A stretch of DNA of 64,000 nucleotides from Pseudarthrobacter enclensis. Lineage in GTDB: Bacteria > Actinomycetota > Actinomycetes > Actinomycetales > Micrococcaceae. The stretch spans positions 744,001 to 808,000 of the forward strand of contig NZ_KQ758599.1 of the NCBI RefSeq assembly GCF_001457025.1. Direction: 5' to 3'. The notes below the pieces were generated by a model, which saw only the letters and a program-made list of their open reading frames with translations, made no database searches and was not told the DNA's origin. The position numbers were made by a program, and so were the translations under genes. Of the stretch, positions 18,824 to 27,471 are shown piece after piece (the first letter of the stretch is position 1; every line of letters begins with the position of its first letter).

Positions 18824-19738
18824 ATGAGCAGCCCCCGCCAGCCGGCATGGGACCCGGCATACCGCCGCGACCCCGACCTCTGTCCGCCCCAGCCCTCCGC
18901 CCGGCACCGCTCGGACCATGCCACACGCCTGCTGAGGCTGTATCAGCAGGTGGCCGGCGCCGCGGGGGACGTGCTGGCCCTCGCCGTTCCGGCCGACTGC
19001 GTGTGCTGCGGTGCGGAGGACCACGAACTGTGTCCCCGCTGCGCCCGGAAGATCCGTGCGCTCACGGCCACCCCGTTCCGCGCCGAAGGTGCAGCCCCGG
19101 CCCTGATGGATGTCAACGGGACCATCCTGCTGCCCGTGGTGGCCGCGGGCGTGTACAGGGAAGAGCTGGCCCAGGCCTTGCTGTCGTTCAAGCGCCACGG
19201 CCAGCATCAGCTCCGGGCCCGCCTTGGCCGCGCCCTGGCCGGCGCCCTGCGGGCCGCCGCAGGCGACGGGGACCCGCCCGTGCTGGTACCGGTTCCCACC
19301 AGTACCGCTGCGTACCTGGAGAGGGGCTTCAGCCCGGTCCACCTGCTCCTCGCTGACGCCGCACGGCAACTGCCGGGGTCGGTCCTGCAGGACGTCCTGT
19401 CCAAAGCCGGCCGGGACGGAGTGCGGCTGCCCGGAGGCCAGAAAGGCCTCGGCCGGGGTGCCCGGACCAGCCGCGTCAGGGGCTCCATGGCGGTCCGCCG
19501 CCGTTCCCGCACCCGGGTATCGGGTGTCCGCTGCATCATCGTCGACGACGTCCTCACCACCGGCGCCACACTTGCCGAAGCTGCCCGCGCACTGCACCAC
19601 GGCGGAGCCCGTGTGGCAGGGGCTGTGGTCCTGGCCGCCACCCGTCCGCCCGCAGCGGAAGTACCCGGTGACCCGGCAGCGGGGCAGGGACGCGGCGACC
19701 ATGACTTAGAAAAAAATAAACCAGGAAAGGATGAATAA
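18824..19738 (+). CDS. ComF family phosphoribosyltransferase-like protein
   Basis: This 304-residue protein has a zinc-finger-like N-terminus (Cys59, Cys61, Cys62, Cys70, Cys73) and a type I phosphoribosyltransferase fold. The PRPP-loop CIIVDDVLTTGATL spans residues 237-250. ComF is needed for natural transformation in several bacteria, where it links incoming single-stranded DNA to the primosome. Here it sits between lpqB and hpf, the position of Rv3242c in Mycobacterium. The N-terminus is about 50 residues longer than usual and the tail is lysine- and aspartate-rich, encoded by unusually A-rich DNA. The ATG has no strong ribosome site, so a later start is possible. Confidence 0.85.
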   Translation: MSSPRQPAWDPAYRRDPDLCPPQPSARHRSDHATRLLRLYQQVAGAAGDVLALAVPADCVCCGAEDHELCPRCARKIRALTATPFRAEGAAPALMDVNGTILLPVVAAGVYREELAQALLSFKRHGQHQLRARLGRALAGALRAAAGDGDPPVLVPVPTSTAAYLERGFSPVHLLLADAARQLPGSVLQDVLSKAGRDGVRLPGGQKGLGRGARTSRVRGSMAVRRRSRTRVSGVRCIIVDDVLTTGATLAEAARALHHGGARVAGAVVLAATRPPAAEVPGDPAAGQGRGDHDLEKNKPGKDE

Positions 19739-19881
19739 CGGATGACGATGAACTAACGTCGGTGATGGGTACCAAGACAGAATGTACCTTTCGATGGCGG
19801 CTCGGAGAGGGGCTCGACTGTCAGGCAGATCGGCCCAGGGAAGTGCCGCCGTCGTGTCACCGAAGTCATTTGGAGGGCACC

Positions 19882-20607
19882 ATGGAGTTTATGATCAGCG
19901 GACGAAATCTGACCGTGTCAGACCGGTTCCGCGAATATGCCGGGGAGAAGATCTCGAAGATTGAGTCGCTGGGGGACAAGGTCCAGCGGGTCGACGCCAA
20001 GGTTTCCAAAGAGACCAATGCCCGGCAGACCGGCGATCAGCTGACCGTTGAGGTGACAGTCCTGGGCCGTGGACCCGTGATCCGCGCCGAAGCCAGTGCC
20101 GCAGACAAGTTCGCGGCGTTCGACCTCGCCTACAACAAGCTGCTGGAAAGGCTGCGCCGGGCCAAGGACCGCAAGAAGGTCCACCATGGGCGCCACACCC
20201 CCAAGGCTGTCAGGGAAGCCACCGCATCCCTTGAGCCCGCCAGCGCCAGCGAGCCTTTGTACGTGGAAGCGAGCCACAGGAACGAATCCACCGCCGCGTC
20301 GGCCGAGGCCTCGCCGTACGACGTCGACAACGACATTCCGGCGGGCGATTCTCCGGTCCTCATCCGGCGCAAGGTGTTCCCCGCCGCGTCCCTGTCACTC
20401 GATGACGCCGTGGACAACATGGAACTCGTCGGTCACGATTTCTACCTTTTCGTGGACAAGGCCACCAACACGCCGTCGGTCGTGTACCGCCGCCGCGGCT
20501 GGACCTACGGGGTGATCACACTGGACCATGAGTGCGAACCAGGAGACACCGTAGTGGAAGAGAAAATCCTGGCTTACCGCTCGGATGACGCAGCAGCCAC
20601 CGCTTAG
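19882..20607 (+). CDS. hpf: ribosome hibernation promoting factor, long form
   Basis: This protein of 241 residues binds the 30S subunit and drives 100S dimer formation in slow growth. The N-terminal S30AE domain (residues 1-105) begins MEFMISGRNLTVSDRFREYA. A variable linker follows. The C-terminal dimerisation domain (about 175-235) contains IRRKVFPAASLSLDDAV and YRRRGWTYGVI. ATG 19882 is set by GGAGGG seven bases upstream; the frame is open further upstream without homology. Its place before secA matches other actinobacteria. The 143-base upstream gap holds no promoter I can name with confidence. Confidence 0.94.
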   Translation: MEFMISGRNLTVSDRFREYAGEKISKIESLGDKVQRVDAKVSKETNARQTGDQLTVEVTVLGRGPVIRAEASAADKFAAFDLAYNKLLERLRRAKDRKKVHHGRHTPKAVREATASLEPASASEPLYVEASHRNESTAASAEASPYDVDNDIPAGDSPVLIRRKVFPAASLSLDDAVDNMELVGHDFYLFVDKATNTPSVVYRRRGWTYGVITLDHECEPGDTVVEEKILAYRSDDAAATA

Positions 20608-20638
20608 GGTGTGACTGCCACCCGCAGAGAGGACTGAT

Positions 20639-21880
20639 GTGCCCGCATCGCTGAGCCTGGACCAGGCACGGCGGATCGCTTTGGCAGCACAGGGACTCCA
20701 CAAAGGACGGCCCACCGGACCCGTGACCTCACGGACGGTGGGCCGCACCTTTGCCCGTTTGCAGCTGGTCCAGATCGACTCCGTGAATGTCCTTGCCAGG
20801 AGCCACTTCCTGCCCTTCTTTTCCAGGCTCGGGAACTACGACCGGACGATCCTGCAGAGGATGTCCGCCGTCCATCCGCGCCGGATGGTCGAATACTGGG
20901 CCCACGAAGCCAGCTATATCCGGCCGGAGCATTATCCCGATCTTCTGCTCTGGCAGAAACGGGCCTGGGTGGGTGCCGCTGCCATGGATCCGGAGCAGCG
21001 GACAGCCATCTCTACGCAAATCCTGGAAACCCTGGCTGCCAGCCGGCCGCTGACGGCATCGGAGCTGACGGCCAGGATCGGCCATGTCGAGGACCGGCAG
21101 ACGGAAAACTGGGGCTGGAACTGGAACGCAGTGAAGCGGGTCCTCGAGCATCTGTTTGAAGCGGGACTGGTGTCCGCTGCCTCGCGGACAGAACAGTTTG
21201 AACGCCGCTACACCCTCACCGCCAAGGTCCTGCCGGAAGCCTGCAATGCCGGGGCGGGCGTGGCTCCGCCTCCCCGTCAAGCCGAGCACGCCCTGGACAG
21301 GCTGACCGAGGCAGCCGCCCGGGCGCACGGCATCGGAACGGTGCGGTGCTTCGCAGACTATTTCCGCACCCCGGTCAAAGCCACGGCGTTGTCCGTCGAA
21401 CGTCTTCTCCGGCAGGGCGTGCTGGAGCCGGTCACGGTGTCCGGCTGGGCCAGGGACGTCTACCGGCACACGGAATCCGTGCTTCCCAAGCGGGCCACCG
21501 GCCGGGCCCTCCTCAGCCCTTTCGACTCCCTGGTTTTTGAACGCCGCCGGCTCGAGGAACTCTTCGGTTTCCACTACCGGATCGAAATCTATACACCCGA
21601 ACACAAGCGGCGGTTCGGCTACTACGTCCTGCCCTTCCTCCTGCGTGACCGGATCGTTGCCCGGGTGGACCTCAAAGCGGACCGTGCCAACCGAAGGCTC
21701 CTGGCGAGGGCCTCCTTCGCCGAGCCCGCCGCCCCGGCGGATACCGCCGTCGAACTCGCCGAAGAGCTGGTGCTCATGGCCCGCTGGCTGGACCTTGACG
21801 GCGTGGATGTGTGGCCCGCGGGAGACCTTTCCCCGGAGCTTGCCACGGCTGTTGCCGCCGTGGCCGGTGATCAGCTCTGA
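20639..21880 (+). CDS. winged-helix DNA glycosylase, YcaQ/AlkX (HTH_42) family
   Basis: This 413-residue protein is built of tandem winged helices. The family unhooks interstrand DNA crosslinks and removes bulky N-alkyl adducts. The catalytic pattern Q-phi-D is visible as Q45-I46-D47 in LQLVQIDSVNVLARSH, which places it in the YcaQ/AlkX branch rather than the Q-phi-Q AlkZ branch. The conserved R-M-x-E-Y-W-x-H-E segment (RRMVEYWAHEAS) and the late LLSPFDSLVFERRR motif are intact. GTG 20639 has GAGAGGAC just upstream. It is inserted between hpf and secA, which are usually adjacent. Confidence 0.85.
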   Translation: MPASLSLDQARRIALAAQGLHKGRPTGPVTSRTVGRTFARLQLVQIDSVNVLARSHFLPFFSRLGNYDRTILQRMSAVHPRRMVEYWAHEASYIRPEHYPDLLLWQKRAWVGAAAMDPEQRTAISTQILETLAASRPLTASELTARIGHVEDRQTENWGWNWNAVKRVLEHLFEAGLVSAASRTEQFERRYTLTAKVLPEACNAGAGVAPPPRQAEHALDRLTEAAARAHGIGTVRCFADYFRTPVKATALSVERLLRQGVLEPVTVSGWARDVYRHTESVLPKRATGRALLSPFDSLVFERRRLEELFGFHYRIEIYTPEHKRRFGYYVLPFLLRDRIVARVDLKADRANRRLLARASFAEPAAPADTAVELAEELVLMARWLDLDGVDVWPAGDLSPELATAVAAVAGDQL

Positions 21881-21912
21881 GGGAAAACGGCACCTGCGGG
21901 GTGTCTCTCCCG

Positions 21913-21918
21913 TAGACT
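21913..21918 (+). promoter_or_regulatory. -10 element TAGACT upstream of secA
   Basis: TAGACT matches TANNNT and is identical to the -10 before the chorismate mutase gene. It would give a start near 21925 and a 5' leader of about 38 bases containing the GGGAG ribosome site. No good -35 is visible. Confidence 0.5.
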
Positions 21919-21962
21919 AAAAACGCCAGAATTCGGCGGCATCAGACTGGGAGCATCTTCAC

Positions 21963-24713
21963 GTGGCATCACTTCTCGAAAAACTTCTCCGCACCGGTGA
22001 CAAGAAAACACTCCGGCAGCTGCGGAACTATGCCGATTCGATCAATGCGCTGGAAGACTCATTCAAGACCTTTACCGACGCCGAACTCCGCGAGGAGACG
22101 GACCGGCTCCGCACGCGGCACCAGGACGGCGAAAAGCTGGACAACCTGCTGCCCGAGGCCTTCGCCGCAGTGCGCGAAGCTTCCTCCCGCACCCTCGGCA
22201 TGCGGCACTTCGACGTCCAGCTCATGGGCGGCGCGGCGCTGCACCTCGGCAACATCGCCGAAATGAAGACCGGTGAAGGCAAGACCCTGGTGGCAACTGC
22301 TCCTGCCTACCTCAACGCCCTCACCGGCAAGGGTGTCCACGTCGTCACCGTTAATGACTACCTCGCCGAATATCAGTCCGACCTCATGGGCCGCGTCTAC
22401 CGCTTCCTGGGCCTGACCAGCGGATGCATCCTTTCCAACCAGGACCCGGCGGTGCGGCGCGAACAGTACGCTGCCGACATCACCTACGGAACCAACAATG
22501 AATTCGGGTTCGACTACCTGCGCGACAACATGGCCTGGGACAAGAGTGAACTGGTCCAGCGCGGCCACCACTTCGCCATCGTCGATGAAGTCGACTCCAT
22601 CCTGATCGACGAGGCCCGGACCCCGCTCATCATTTCCGGTCCGGCCCAGGGAGACGCCAACCGCTGGTACAGCGAGTTCGCCAAAGTGGTGCTCCGGCTG
22701 CAGCCGGAAAAGGACTACGAAGTCGATGAAAAGAAGCGCACGGTCGGTGTGCTGGAAGGCGGCATCGAAAAGGTCGAGGACTACCTCGGCATCTCCAACC
22801 TCTACGAATCCGCCAACACGCCGCTGATCGGGTTCCTCAACAACGCCATTAAGGCCAAGGAACTGTTCAAGCGCGACAAGGACTACGTCATCCTTGACGG
22901 CGAAGTGCTGATCGTTGACGAACACACCGGCCGAATCCTCGCCGGCCGCCGGTACAACGAGGGCATGCACCAGGCGATCGAGGCCAAAGAAGGCGTCGAG
23001 ATCAAGGCCGAGAACCAGACCCTGGCCACGGTCACCCTGCAGAACTACTTCCGCATGTACGACAAGCTCTCCGGCATGACCGGCACCGCGGAAACCGAAG
23101 CGGCCGAATTCATGAGCACGTACAAGCTCGGCGTCGTCCCCATCCCCACCAACCGCGACATGCAGCGGATCGACCAGCCTGACCTCGTCTTTAAGAACGA
23201 GACGGTCAAATTCGACGCCGTGGTGCGGGACATCGCCGAACGGCACGAGAAGGGGCAGCCGGTTCTGGTGGGCACCACCAGCGTCGAGAAAAGCGAATAC
23301 CTCTCCCGGTTGCTCGCCAAGGAAGGCGTCCGCCACGAAGTCCTGAACGCAAAGAACCATGCCCGCGAGGCAGCCATCGTGGCCCAGGCCGGCCGGAAGG
23401 GCGCTGTCACGGTAGCCACTAACATGGCCGGCCGCGGCACCGACATCATGCTGGGCGGCAATGCCGAATTCACGGCAGTTGCCGAACTGGCCAAACGCGG
23501 ACTGGACCCGGAGGAGAACTCCGAGGAGTACGAGTCCGCGTGGCCTGCAGCCCTCGAAACGGCCAAGCAGGCCGTCAAGGATGAGCACGAGGAAGTCCTG
23601 GACCTGGGCGGCCTGTATGTCCTTGGCACCGAACGGCACGAATCACGCCGCATCGACAACCAGCTCCGCGGCCGCTCCGGCCGCCAGGGCGACCCCGGTG
23701 AGTCACGCTTCTACCTTTCCCTGACCGATGACCTGATGCGCCTGTTCAACTCCGGTGCCGCCGAACGCCTCATGAACAGCTCCGTCCCGGACGATGTCGC
23801 CCTCGAATCAAAGCTGGTCTCCCGTGCCATCGCCTCGGCCCAGGGCCAGGTTGAAGGCCGCAACGCCGAGCAGCGAAAGAACGTCCTGAAGTACGACGAC
23901 GTCCTGAACCGCCAGCGCGAAGCGATCTACAGCGACCGCCGCCGTATTCTCGAAGGCGACGACCTGCACGAAAAGGTCCAGTTCTTCGTGGAGGACACCA
24001 TTACTGCCCTCATCGACGCCGCCACGGCAGAGGGCAACGGCGACGACTGGGACTTCAACCAGCTGTGGACGAACCTCAAGACTCTCTACCCGGTCAGCGT
24101 GACCGCCGACGAGATCATCGAGGAGGCCGGCGGCAAATCCCGCCTGACGGTGGAACTGCTAAAGGAGGAGCTGCTGTCGGACGCCCGGCTGGTTTACCAG
24201 GCACGGGAAGAGGCCATCGGTTCCGAGAGCATGCGGGAGCTCGAGCGCCGCGTTGTCCTGTCCGTCATCGGACGCAAATGGCAGGAACACCTCTACGAGA
24301 TGGACTACCTCAAGGAAGGTATCGGGCTGCGGGCCATGGCCCAGCGCGACCCCTTGGTGGAGTACCAGCGGGAGGGGTTCACCCTGTTCCAGGGCATGAT
24401 GGAGGCCATCCGCGAGGAAAGCGTTGGTTTCCTGTACAACCTGGAAGTGGAAGTCACCCCGGCCCAGGACGTTGTGGTGCCGGACGCCGAGGGTGGTCAC
24501 ACCGAGCACGTGGAGCCGCAGGTGCGGGCGGCGGGCCTGGAGGCCCCGGAGAAGCCGGCCCAGCTGCAGTACACGGCTCCGACGGAGGGCGGCGGCACCC
24601 AGACACGGGTGGAAACGCGGTCCAGCGGCCGTTCCGGCAACCCCGCCAAAGCAGCGGCGCAGGATGCCGCCAAGGAAGGCGGCAAACGTCCTGCCAAGAA
24701 GAAGAAGCGCTGA
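21963..24713 (+). CDS. secA: preprotein translocase ATPase SecA
   Basis: This 916-residue motor of the Sec translocon has Walker A GEGKT (residues 104-108), DEVD (208-211) followed by [11 protein letters not shown], and the helicase-like motif [11 protein letters not shown]. The regulatory [14 protein letters not shown] is also intact. The start is GTG 21963. The C-terminus ends in a Lys-rich tail and lacks the zinc-binding SecB site, as is normal for the housekeeping SecA1 of actinobacteria. It drives export of the lipoproteins and the GH25 enzyme in this window. A strong terminator follows. Confidence 0.97.
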   Translation: MASLLEKLLRTGDKKTLRQLRNYADSINALEDSFKTFTDAELREETDRLRTRHQDGEKLDNLLPEAFAAVREASSRTLGMRHFDVQLMGGAALHLGNIAEMKTGEGKTLVATAPAYLNALTGKGVHVVTVNDYLAEYQSDLMGRVYRFLGLTSGCILSNQDPAVRREQYAADITYGTNNEFGFDYLRDNMAWDKSELVQRGHHFAIVDEVDSILIDEARTPLIISGPAQGDANRWYSEFAKVVLRLQPEKDYEVDEKKRTVGVLEGGIEKVEDYLGISNLYESANTPLIGFLNNAIKAKELFKRDKDYVILDGEVLIVDEHTGRILAGRRYNEGMHQAIEAKEGVEIKAENQTLATVTLQNYFRMYDKLSGMTGTAETEAAEFMSTYKLGVVPIPTNRDMQRIDQPDLVFKNETVKFDAVVRDIAERHEKGQPVLVGTTSVEKSEYLSRLLAKEGVRHEVLNAKNHAREAAIVAQAGRKGAVTVATNMAGRGTDIMLGGNAEFTAVAELAKRGLDPEENSEEYESAWPAALETAKQAVKDEHEEVLDLGGLYVLGTERHESRRIDNQLRGRSGRQGDPGESRFYLSLTDDLMRLFNSGAAERLMNSSVPDDVALESKLVSRAIASAQGQVEGRNAEQRKNVLKYDDVLNRQREAIYSDRRRILEGDDLHEKVQFFVEDTITALIDAATAEGNGDDWDFNQLWTNLKTLYPVSVTADEIIEEAGGKSRLTVELLKEELLSDARLVYQAREEAIGSESMRELERRVVLSVIGRKWQEHLYEMDYLKEGIGLRAMAQRDPLVEYQREGFTLFQGMMEAIREESVGFLYNLEVEVTPAQDVVVPDAEGGHTEHVEPQVRAAGLEAPEKPAQLQYTAPTEGGGTQTRVETRSSGRSGNPAKAAAQDAAKEGGKRPAKKKKR

Positions 24714-24743
24714 CGCGGGGCGGGCGCACTAACCGCACTGATG

Positions 24744-24780
24744 AACAGGCAGGTCCGGATGATTTCCGGGCCTGCCTGTT
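24744..24780 (+). terminator. intrinsic terminator after secA
   Basis: This is a 10-bp outer stem AACAGGCAGG/CCTGCCTGTT, extended by an inner CCGGA/TCCGG stem and followed by TTTGT. It starts 30 bases after the secA stop and lies before the convergent Rv3235-like gene, so it may serve both strands. Confidence 0.88.
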
Positions 24781-24803
24781 TGTATAACAGAAGCAAGCAG
24801 TGC

Positions 24804-25313
24804 TCATCCGATGACGAGTTCCGTGATGCGCCACACCTGCTTGGTCCGTTCCAGGCGGACAGCAACGGCACGCGCCCGTACGTCGTCGACGACCACGGCG
24901 CTCGCCTCATAGGTGTCCTCGGCAACTTCACAGACCCTTACTGAGCGGACCAGGGAATTCCTGTGCAGCTTTTCCAGTGCAGGGTTGCCGGTGCGGGCTA
25001 TTTCCCTGCGGATCAGTGCAGCGCGGTGCTGCAGGCTGGAGAGGCACCGGGGATCCAGCCGCCGCGCAAGCTGGTGGACCGGTCGGACGCCGGCCAGTAC
25101 CTCCATGGCAGCCTGCACCGTTCCCCGGGTGATGGCACGCACCTCGGCTTCCTCGTCAGCGACGCGGAGTGCTCCCGTGAGGCCCTGTTGCCCGGCACGT
25201 ACTTGACCAGGCAGGGGTGCCTGCCGGAGCGGGAGTGGTCCGGAGGGACGGCCGCCGTCGCGCAGGCTTCCGGCGCGGCCGGAAACGGCCCTGATGGGTG
25301 TGACTGCTGGCAT
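24804..25313 (-). CDS. Rv3235-family protein
   Basis: This soluble protein of 169 residues has a variable basic N-terminal third. A conserved domain from about residue 60 follows, with AMEVLAGVRPVHQLARRLDP and VCEVAEDTYEASAVVVDDVRARAVAVRLE. The end VWRITELVIG resembles an NTF2-like strand pattern. This matches the actinobacterial Rv3235 family, which lies next to secA in Mycobacterium and Arthrobacter. No catalytic residues are recognisable and the role is unknown. It is probably co-transcribed with the upstream LysM gene, 56 bases away. Confidence 0.8.
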   Translation of the reverse strand: MPAVTPIRAVSGRAGSLRDGGRPSGPLPLRQAPLPGQVRAGQQGLTGALRVADEEAEVRAITRGTVQAAMEVLAGVRPVHQLARRLDPRCLSSLQHRAALIRREIARTGNPALEKLHRNSLVRSVRVCEVAEDTYEASAVVVDDVRARAVAVRLERTKQVWRITELVIG

Positions 25314-25369
25314 TGGATTCCCCTTGGGTTGGCTGAAGCCGGTGACCGGCTGATGGTGGTGGGTGGGCG

Positions 25370-26323
25370 CTAGGGCTGTGAAGGTGGCTGCAGCAGCTGG
25401 CCGGGAAGCAGCATGTCCGGGTTGTTGCCGATCACCAACCGGTTCGCCTCATACCAGCGGGGCCACTCAAGGGCGACCTCCACGTCCGAGGCGCCAGGAC
25501 CCAACTGATCCGAGACGATGTCCCAGAGCGTGTCACCGGCGAGGACCGCAACCTGTCCCGTCCCTTGTATTTTTTGGTTGGCCTGTCCGGTGGCCGGACC
25601 GGCAACTGCGTCAGCACTCCGGAAACCGGGAGCAGCCAGGAGGCCGGGTTCGACAGGCGGCGCTGAGGGCTGCCATGCGGGCTGCACTTCGGAGGCAACC
25701 GGAGCCTCGTTTCCGCCGGATCCGTCGCCGGCGGATACCGGAAACCTTCCAATCGTCGGTTCCGGAGAAGGGAGTGGTGCGGCACCTATTGCGGCCTTCT
25801 GGACGCCGGAGGCTGGGGATTGCCCCGTGCCGGCATACGCGATGGCATCCATATCAGCCGTAACCGGTATTCCCGGTTCCGCCGGTGCAGGTGTTGTCCG
25901 TTGAGCTGATGCCGAGTGGTCCTGCATCGGCATCCAGTGCGGTCCGGGGATCGAGTCGTCGGCATAGGCAGCTGGGCCGGATATCAGGTGCAGGGAGAGT
26001 GCCGCCACAGCGAGCCGCCGTATAAATGCGGGCGGCACACGGAGCACTGCCGCTGCGGCGCGCGCGTTTCCCCTTCTCCCAAGCAGCACGGCGGCTGCTG
26101 CTGCGGCGAGGGACAACAGCCACCACGCCAGCAGGACGGTGCCGGAGCCGGCGCACGCGAGGCCGAGCAGTCCTTCGAGAGACGGCGTTCCGCCGCGGTT
26201 GGCGGCCTCCCGCCATTGACCCACCAGGCCGCTTCCCGCACAGGAGAGCAGCAAACCCAGTGCCGGCATGGCCAGAGCGTAGCCCAGGTCCGCCCGGTGG
26301 TGCGCTAAGGAGTGCTTCATCAC
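25370..26323 (-). CDS. LysM-domain membrane protein
   Basis: This 317-residue protein has three N-terminal hydrophobic segments (about residues 13-35, 51-82 and 102-121). A long Pro/Ala/Ser-rich extracytoplasmic linker leads to one C-terminal LysM domain (about 255-312), with VLAGDTLWDIVSDQLG, WYEANRLVIG and LLPGQLL. LysM binds peptidoglycan glycan strands, so the protein probably tethers the membrane to the wall. The start is GTG 26323 or the adjacent ATG 26320, with AAAGGCTGG upstream. It forms a pair with the Rv3235-like gene downstream, an arrangement seen in related genomes. Confidence 0.83.
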   Translation of the reverse strand: MMKHSLAHHRADLGYALAMPALGLLLSCAGSGLVGQWREAANRGGTPSLEGLLGLACAGSGTVLLAWWLLSLAAAAAAVLLGRRGNARAAAAVLRVPPAFIRRLAVAALSLHLISGPAAYADDSIPGPHWMPMQDHSASAQRTTPAPAEPGIPVTADMDAIAYAGTGQSPASGVQKAAIGAAPLPSPEPTIGRFPVSAGDGSGGNEAPVASEVQPAWQPSAPPVEPGLLAAPGFRSADAVAGPATGQANQKIQGTGQVAVLAGDTLWDIVSDQLGPGASDVEVALEWPRWYEANRLVIGNNPDMLLPGQLLQPPSQP

Positions 26324-26427
26324 TAACCAGCCTTTTGATGCAGTTTGATGCAGTTTGATATCGCTTGCTTCAGTCTGCGCGCAGGTGTTGGTGAATGTCC
26401 AGACGATGGAGAGGAAAAGTTTGTGAA

Positions 26428-26456
26428 TTGACGCGTCCCTGAGGCGGCCCTACTCT
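26428..26456 (+). promoter_or_regulatory. strong sigma-A promoter, leaderless
   Basis: TTGACG (26428-26433) and TACTCT (26451-26456) are separated by exactly 17 bases. The -10 ends six bases before ATG 26463, so the transcript should begin at the start codon. The -35 and spacing are nearly ideal. It is one of the clearest promoters in the window. Confidence 0.8.
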
Positions 26457-26462
26457 GGCCCG

Positions 26463-27032
26463 ATGCGCTGGGATGCACTCTTCACCGATATGGAAAGCCA
26501 GTTCGAGGAGTCGGACAGGCTCACCCTGGAAGCTGAAATCAATGAAAGAACCCGGGCCGAGCTCGTGGGCATCGAGCTCACCGACCGACTGCGCGGTGTC
26601 CTGGGCTGCAGCATCGGTGCCCAGCTCCTGTGCGGCGAATCATTCCGCGGCAGGCTGGCGCATGCCGGCGCCGACGCCATGGTCATCGAGGAGGACCGTC
26701 AACAGGTGCTTGTTCCCTACCAGGCCGTGGCGCGCTTGGTCGGGTTGGGCCGCCATGCCCTGATGGAGGCTTCGCCGGTACGCCGGGCCATCGGGCTTGC
26801 GCACTCGCTCCGGGCACTGGCAAGGGACAGGGCAGTACTCACCGTGACGCTTGGGGGAGTACAAGGTGCCGCGAGAATCGAGGGGGTGATCGACCGGGTC
26901 GGGAAAGACTACTTCGACCTCGCCGCGGTAGAGCCGGGCGAGTCCCGCCGAAGCCAGCACGTACACCAGGTTTCGACAATCCCGTTCACGGCTCTGGCCG
27001 CCATCAGGTCCCTGCGGTCCCAGAGCCTCTGA
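26463..27032 (+). CDS. conserved hypothetical actinobacterial protein
   Basis: This 189-residue protein has no signal peptide or membrane helix. The N-terminus is acidic and helical (FTDMESQFEESDRLTLEAEI), followed by alternating beta strands and one helix (RRAIGLAHSLRALARDR). The middle strand pattern (GCSIGAQLLCGESFRGRLAHAG, VIEEDRQQVLVPYQAV) recalls small beta-barrel folds, but I do not recognise a family. It is monocistronic, has its own near-consensus promoter at leaderless spacing, and is divergent from the LysM gene. High and constant expression is likely; function is unknown. Confidence 0.72.
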   Translation: MRWDALFTDMESQFEESDRLTLEAEINERTRAELVGIELTDRLRGVLGCSIGAQLLCGESFRGRLAHAGADAMVIEEDRQQVLVPYQAVARLVGLGRHALMEASPVRRAIGLAHSLRALARDRAVLTVTLGGVQGAARIEGVIDRVGKDYFDLAAVEPGESRRSQHVHQVSTIPFTALAAIRSLRSQSL

Positions 27033-27101
27033 CAGGGTGGGGCCTCGTTCATGCACCGGGCGTCGCCCGGAACGCCTGGCTTCACCCGGGGCCGGCGCAG
27101 C

Positions 27102-27317
27102 CTAGACGGACTTTGATTTCGATTCCTGGATCATGCGGCTGGCCTCCGCGTAGCGTTCCTCAATGTACTGCTCCAGCATCTTCTCTTCGACCCGCCACTG
27201 CCCGCGCCCGCCGACCTGGATGGCCTTCAACTCGCCGCTTCGAACCAGTGCATAGGCGGCGGGTGAATTGATCTGGAGCTGCTCAGCGACATCTGCGAGC
27301 GTGAGGAACCTGGGCAT
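27102..27317 (-). CDS. small helix-turn-helix (excisionase/MerR-like) DNA-binding protein
   Basis: This 71-residue protein is made of one winged HTH. The start FLTLADVAEQLQINSPAAYALVR is a MerR/excisionase recognition unit. The wing GELKAIQVGGRGQWRVEE and a C-terminal helix follow. It resembles BldC-type regulators, which bind direct repeats cooperatively, but the sequence is not BldC itself. It is transcribed away from the SAF/cpaE pair and shares the 154-base intergenic region that carries a GTTATCCACA motif. It is a plausible local regulator. Confidence 0.78.
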   Translation of the reverse strand: MPRFLTLADVAEQLQINSPAAYALVRSGELKAIQVGGRGQWRVEEKMLEQYIEERYAEASRMIQESKSKSV

Positions 27318-27354
27318 GCCTCCATTTTGCCACCCCCGGTGCCTGTCCGCTGGC

Positions 27355-27364
27355 GTTATCCACA
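27355..27364 (+). promoter_or_regulatory. GTTATCCACA motif upstream of SAF/cpaE pair
   Basis: This exact 10-mer lies 107 bases before the SAF-gene ATG, in the same orientation as that gene. It contains a perfect DnaA-box 9-mer but is not near an origin. A TTGACT (-35-like) begins 20 bases downstream, though no good -10 follows at 17 bases. The same 10-mer precedes the FHA-FtsK gene and tadA. Confidence 0.5.
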
Positions 27365-27471
27365 GTTGGCCGCAATTTGGGACTTTGACTTTCGTTCCAG
27401 CCTCTGTGCCGCAACAATGAGGTCACCGGCTGCGTAATGGCGCGCCGGTACGTCCTGGGGGGAGCAACGGC

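Noticed and set aside
19739..19881. Possible sigma-B type promoter (GGGTAC at about 19766) before hpf
   Set aside because: The -10-like GGGTAC has no matching GTTT-type -35 at the right distance, so I do not claim it.
22059..23639. 526-codon minus-strand open frame opposite secA
   Set aside because: Shadow of secA, with biased composition and no homology that I recognise.
27356..27364. Perfect DnaA box (TTATCCACA) as a sign of a replication origin
   Set aside because: Single boxes far apart, with no dnaA, dnaN, recF or AT-rich unwinding element. The extra conserved G and fixed orientation before promoters fit a regulatory site better.
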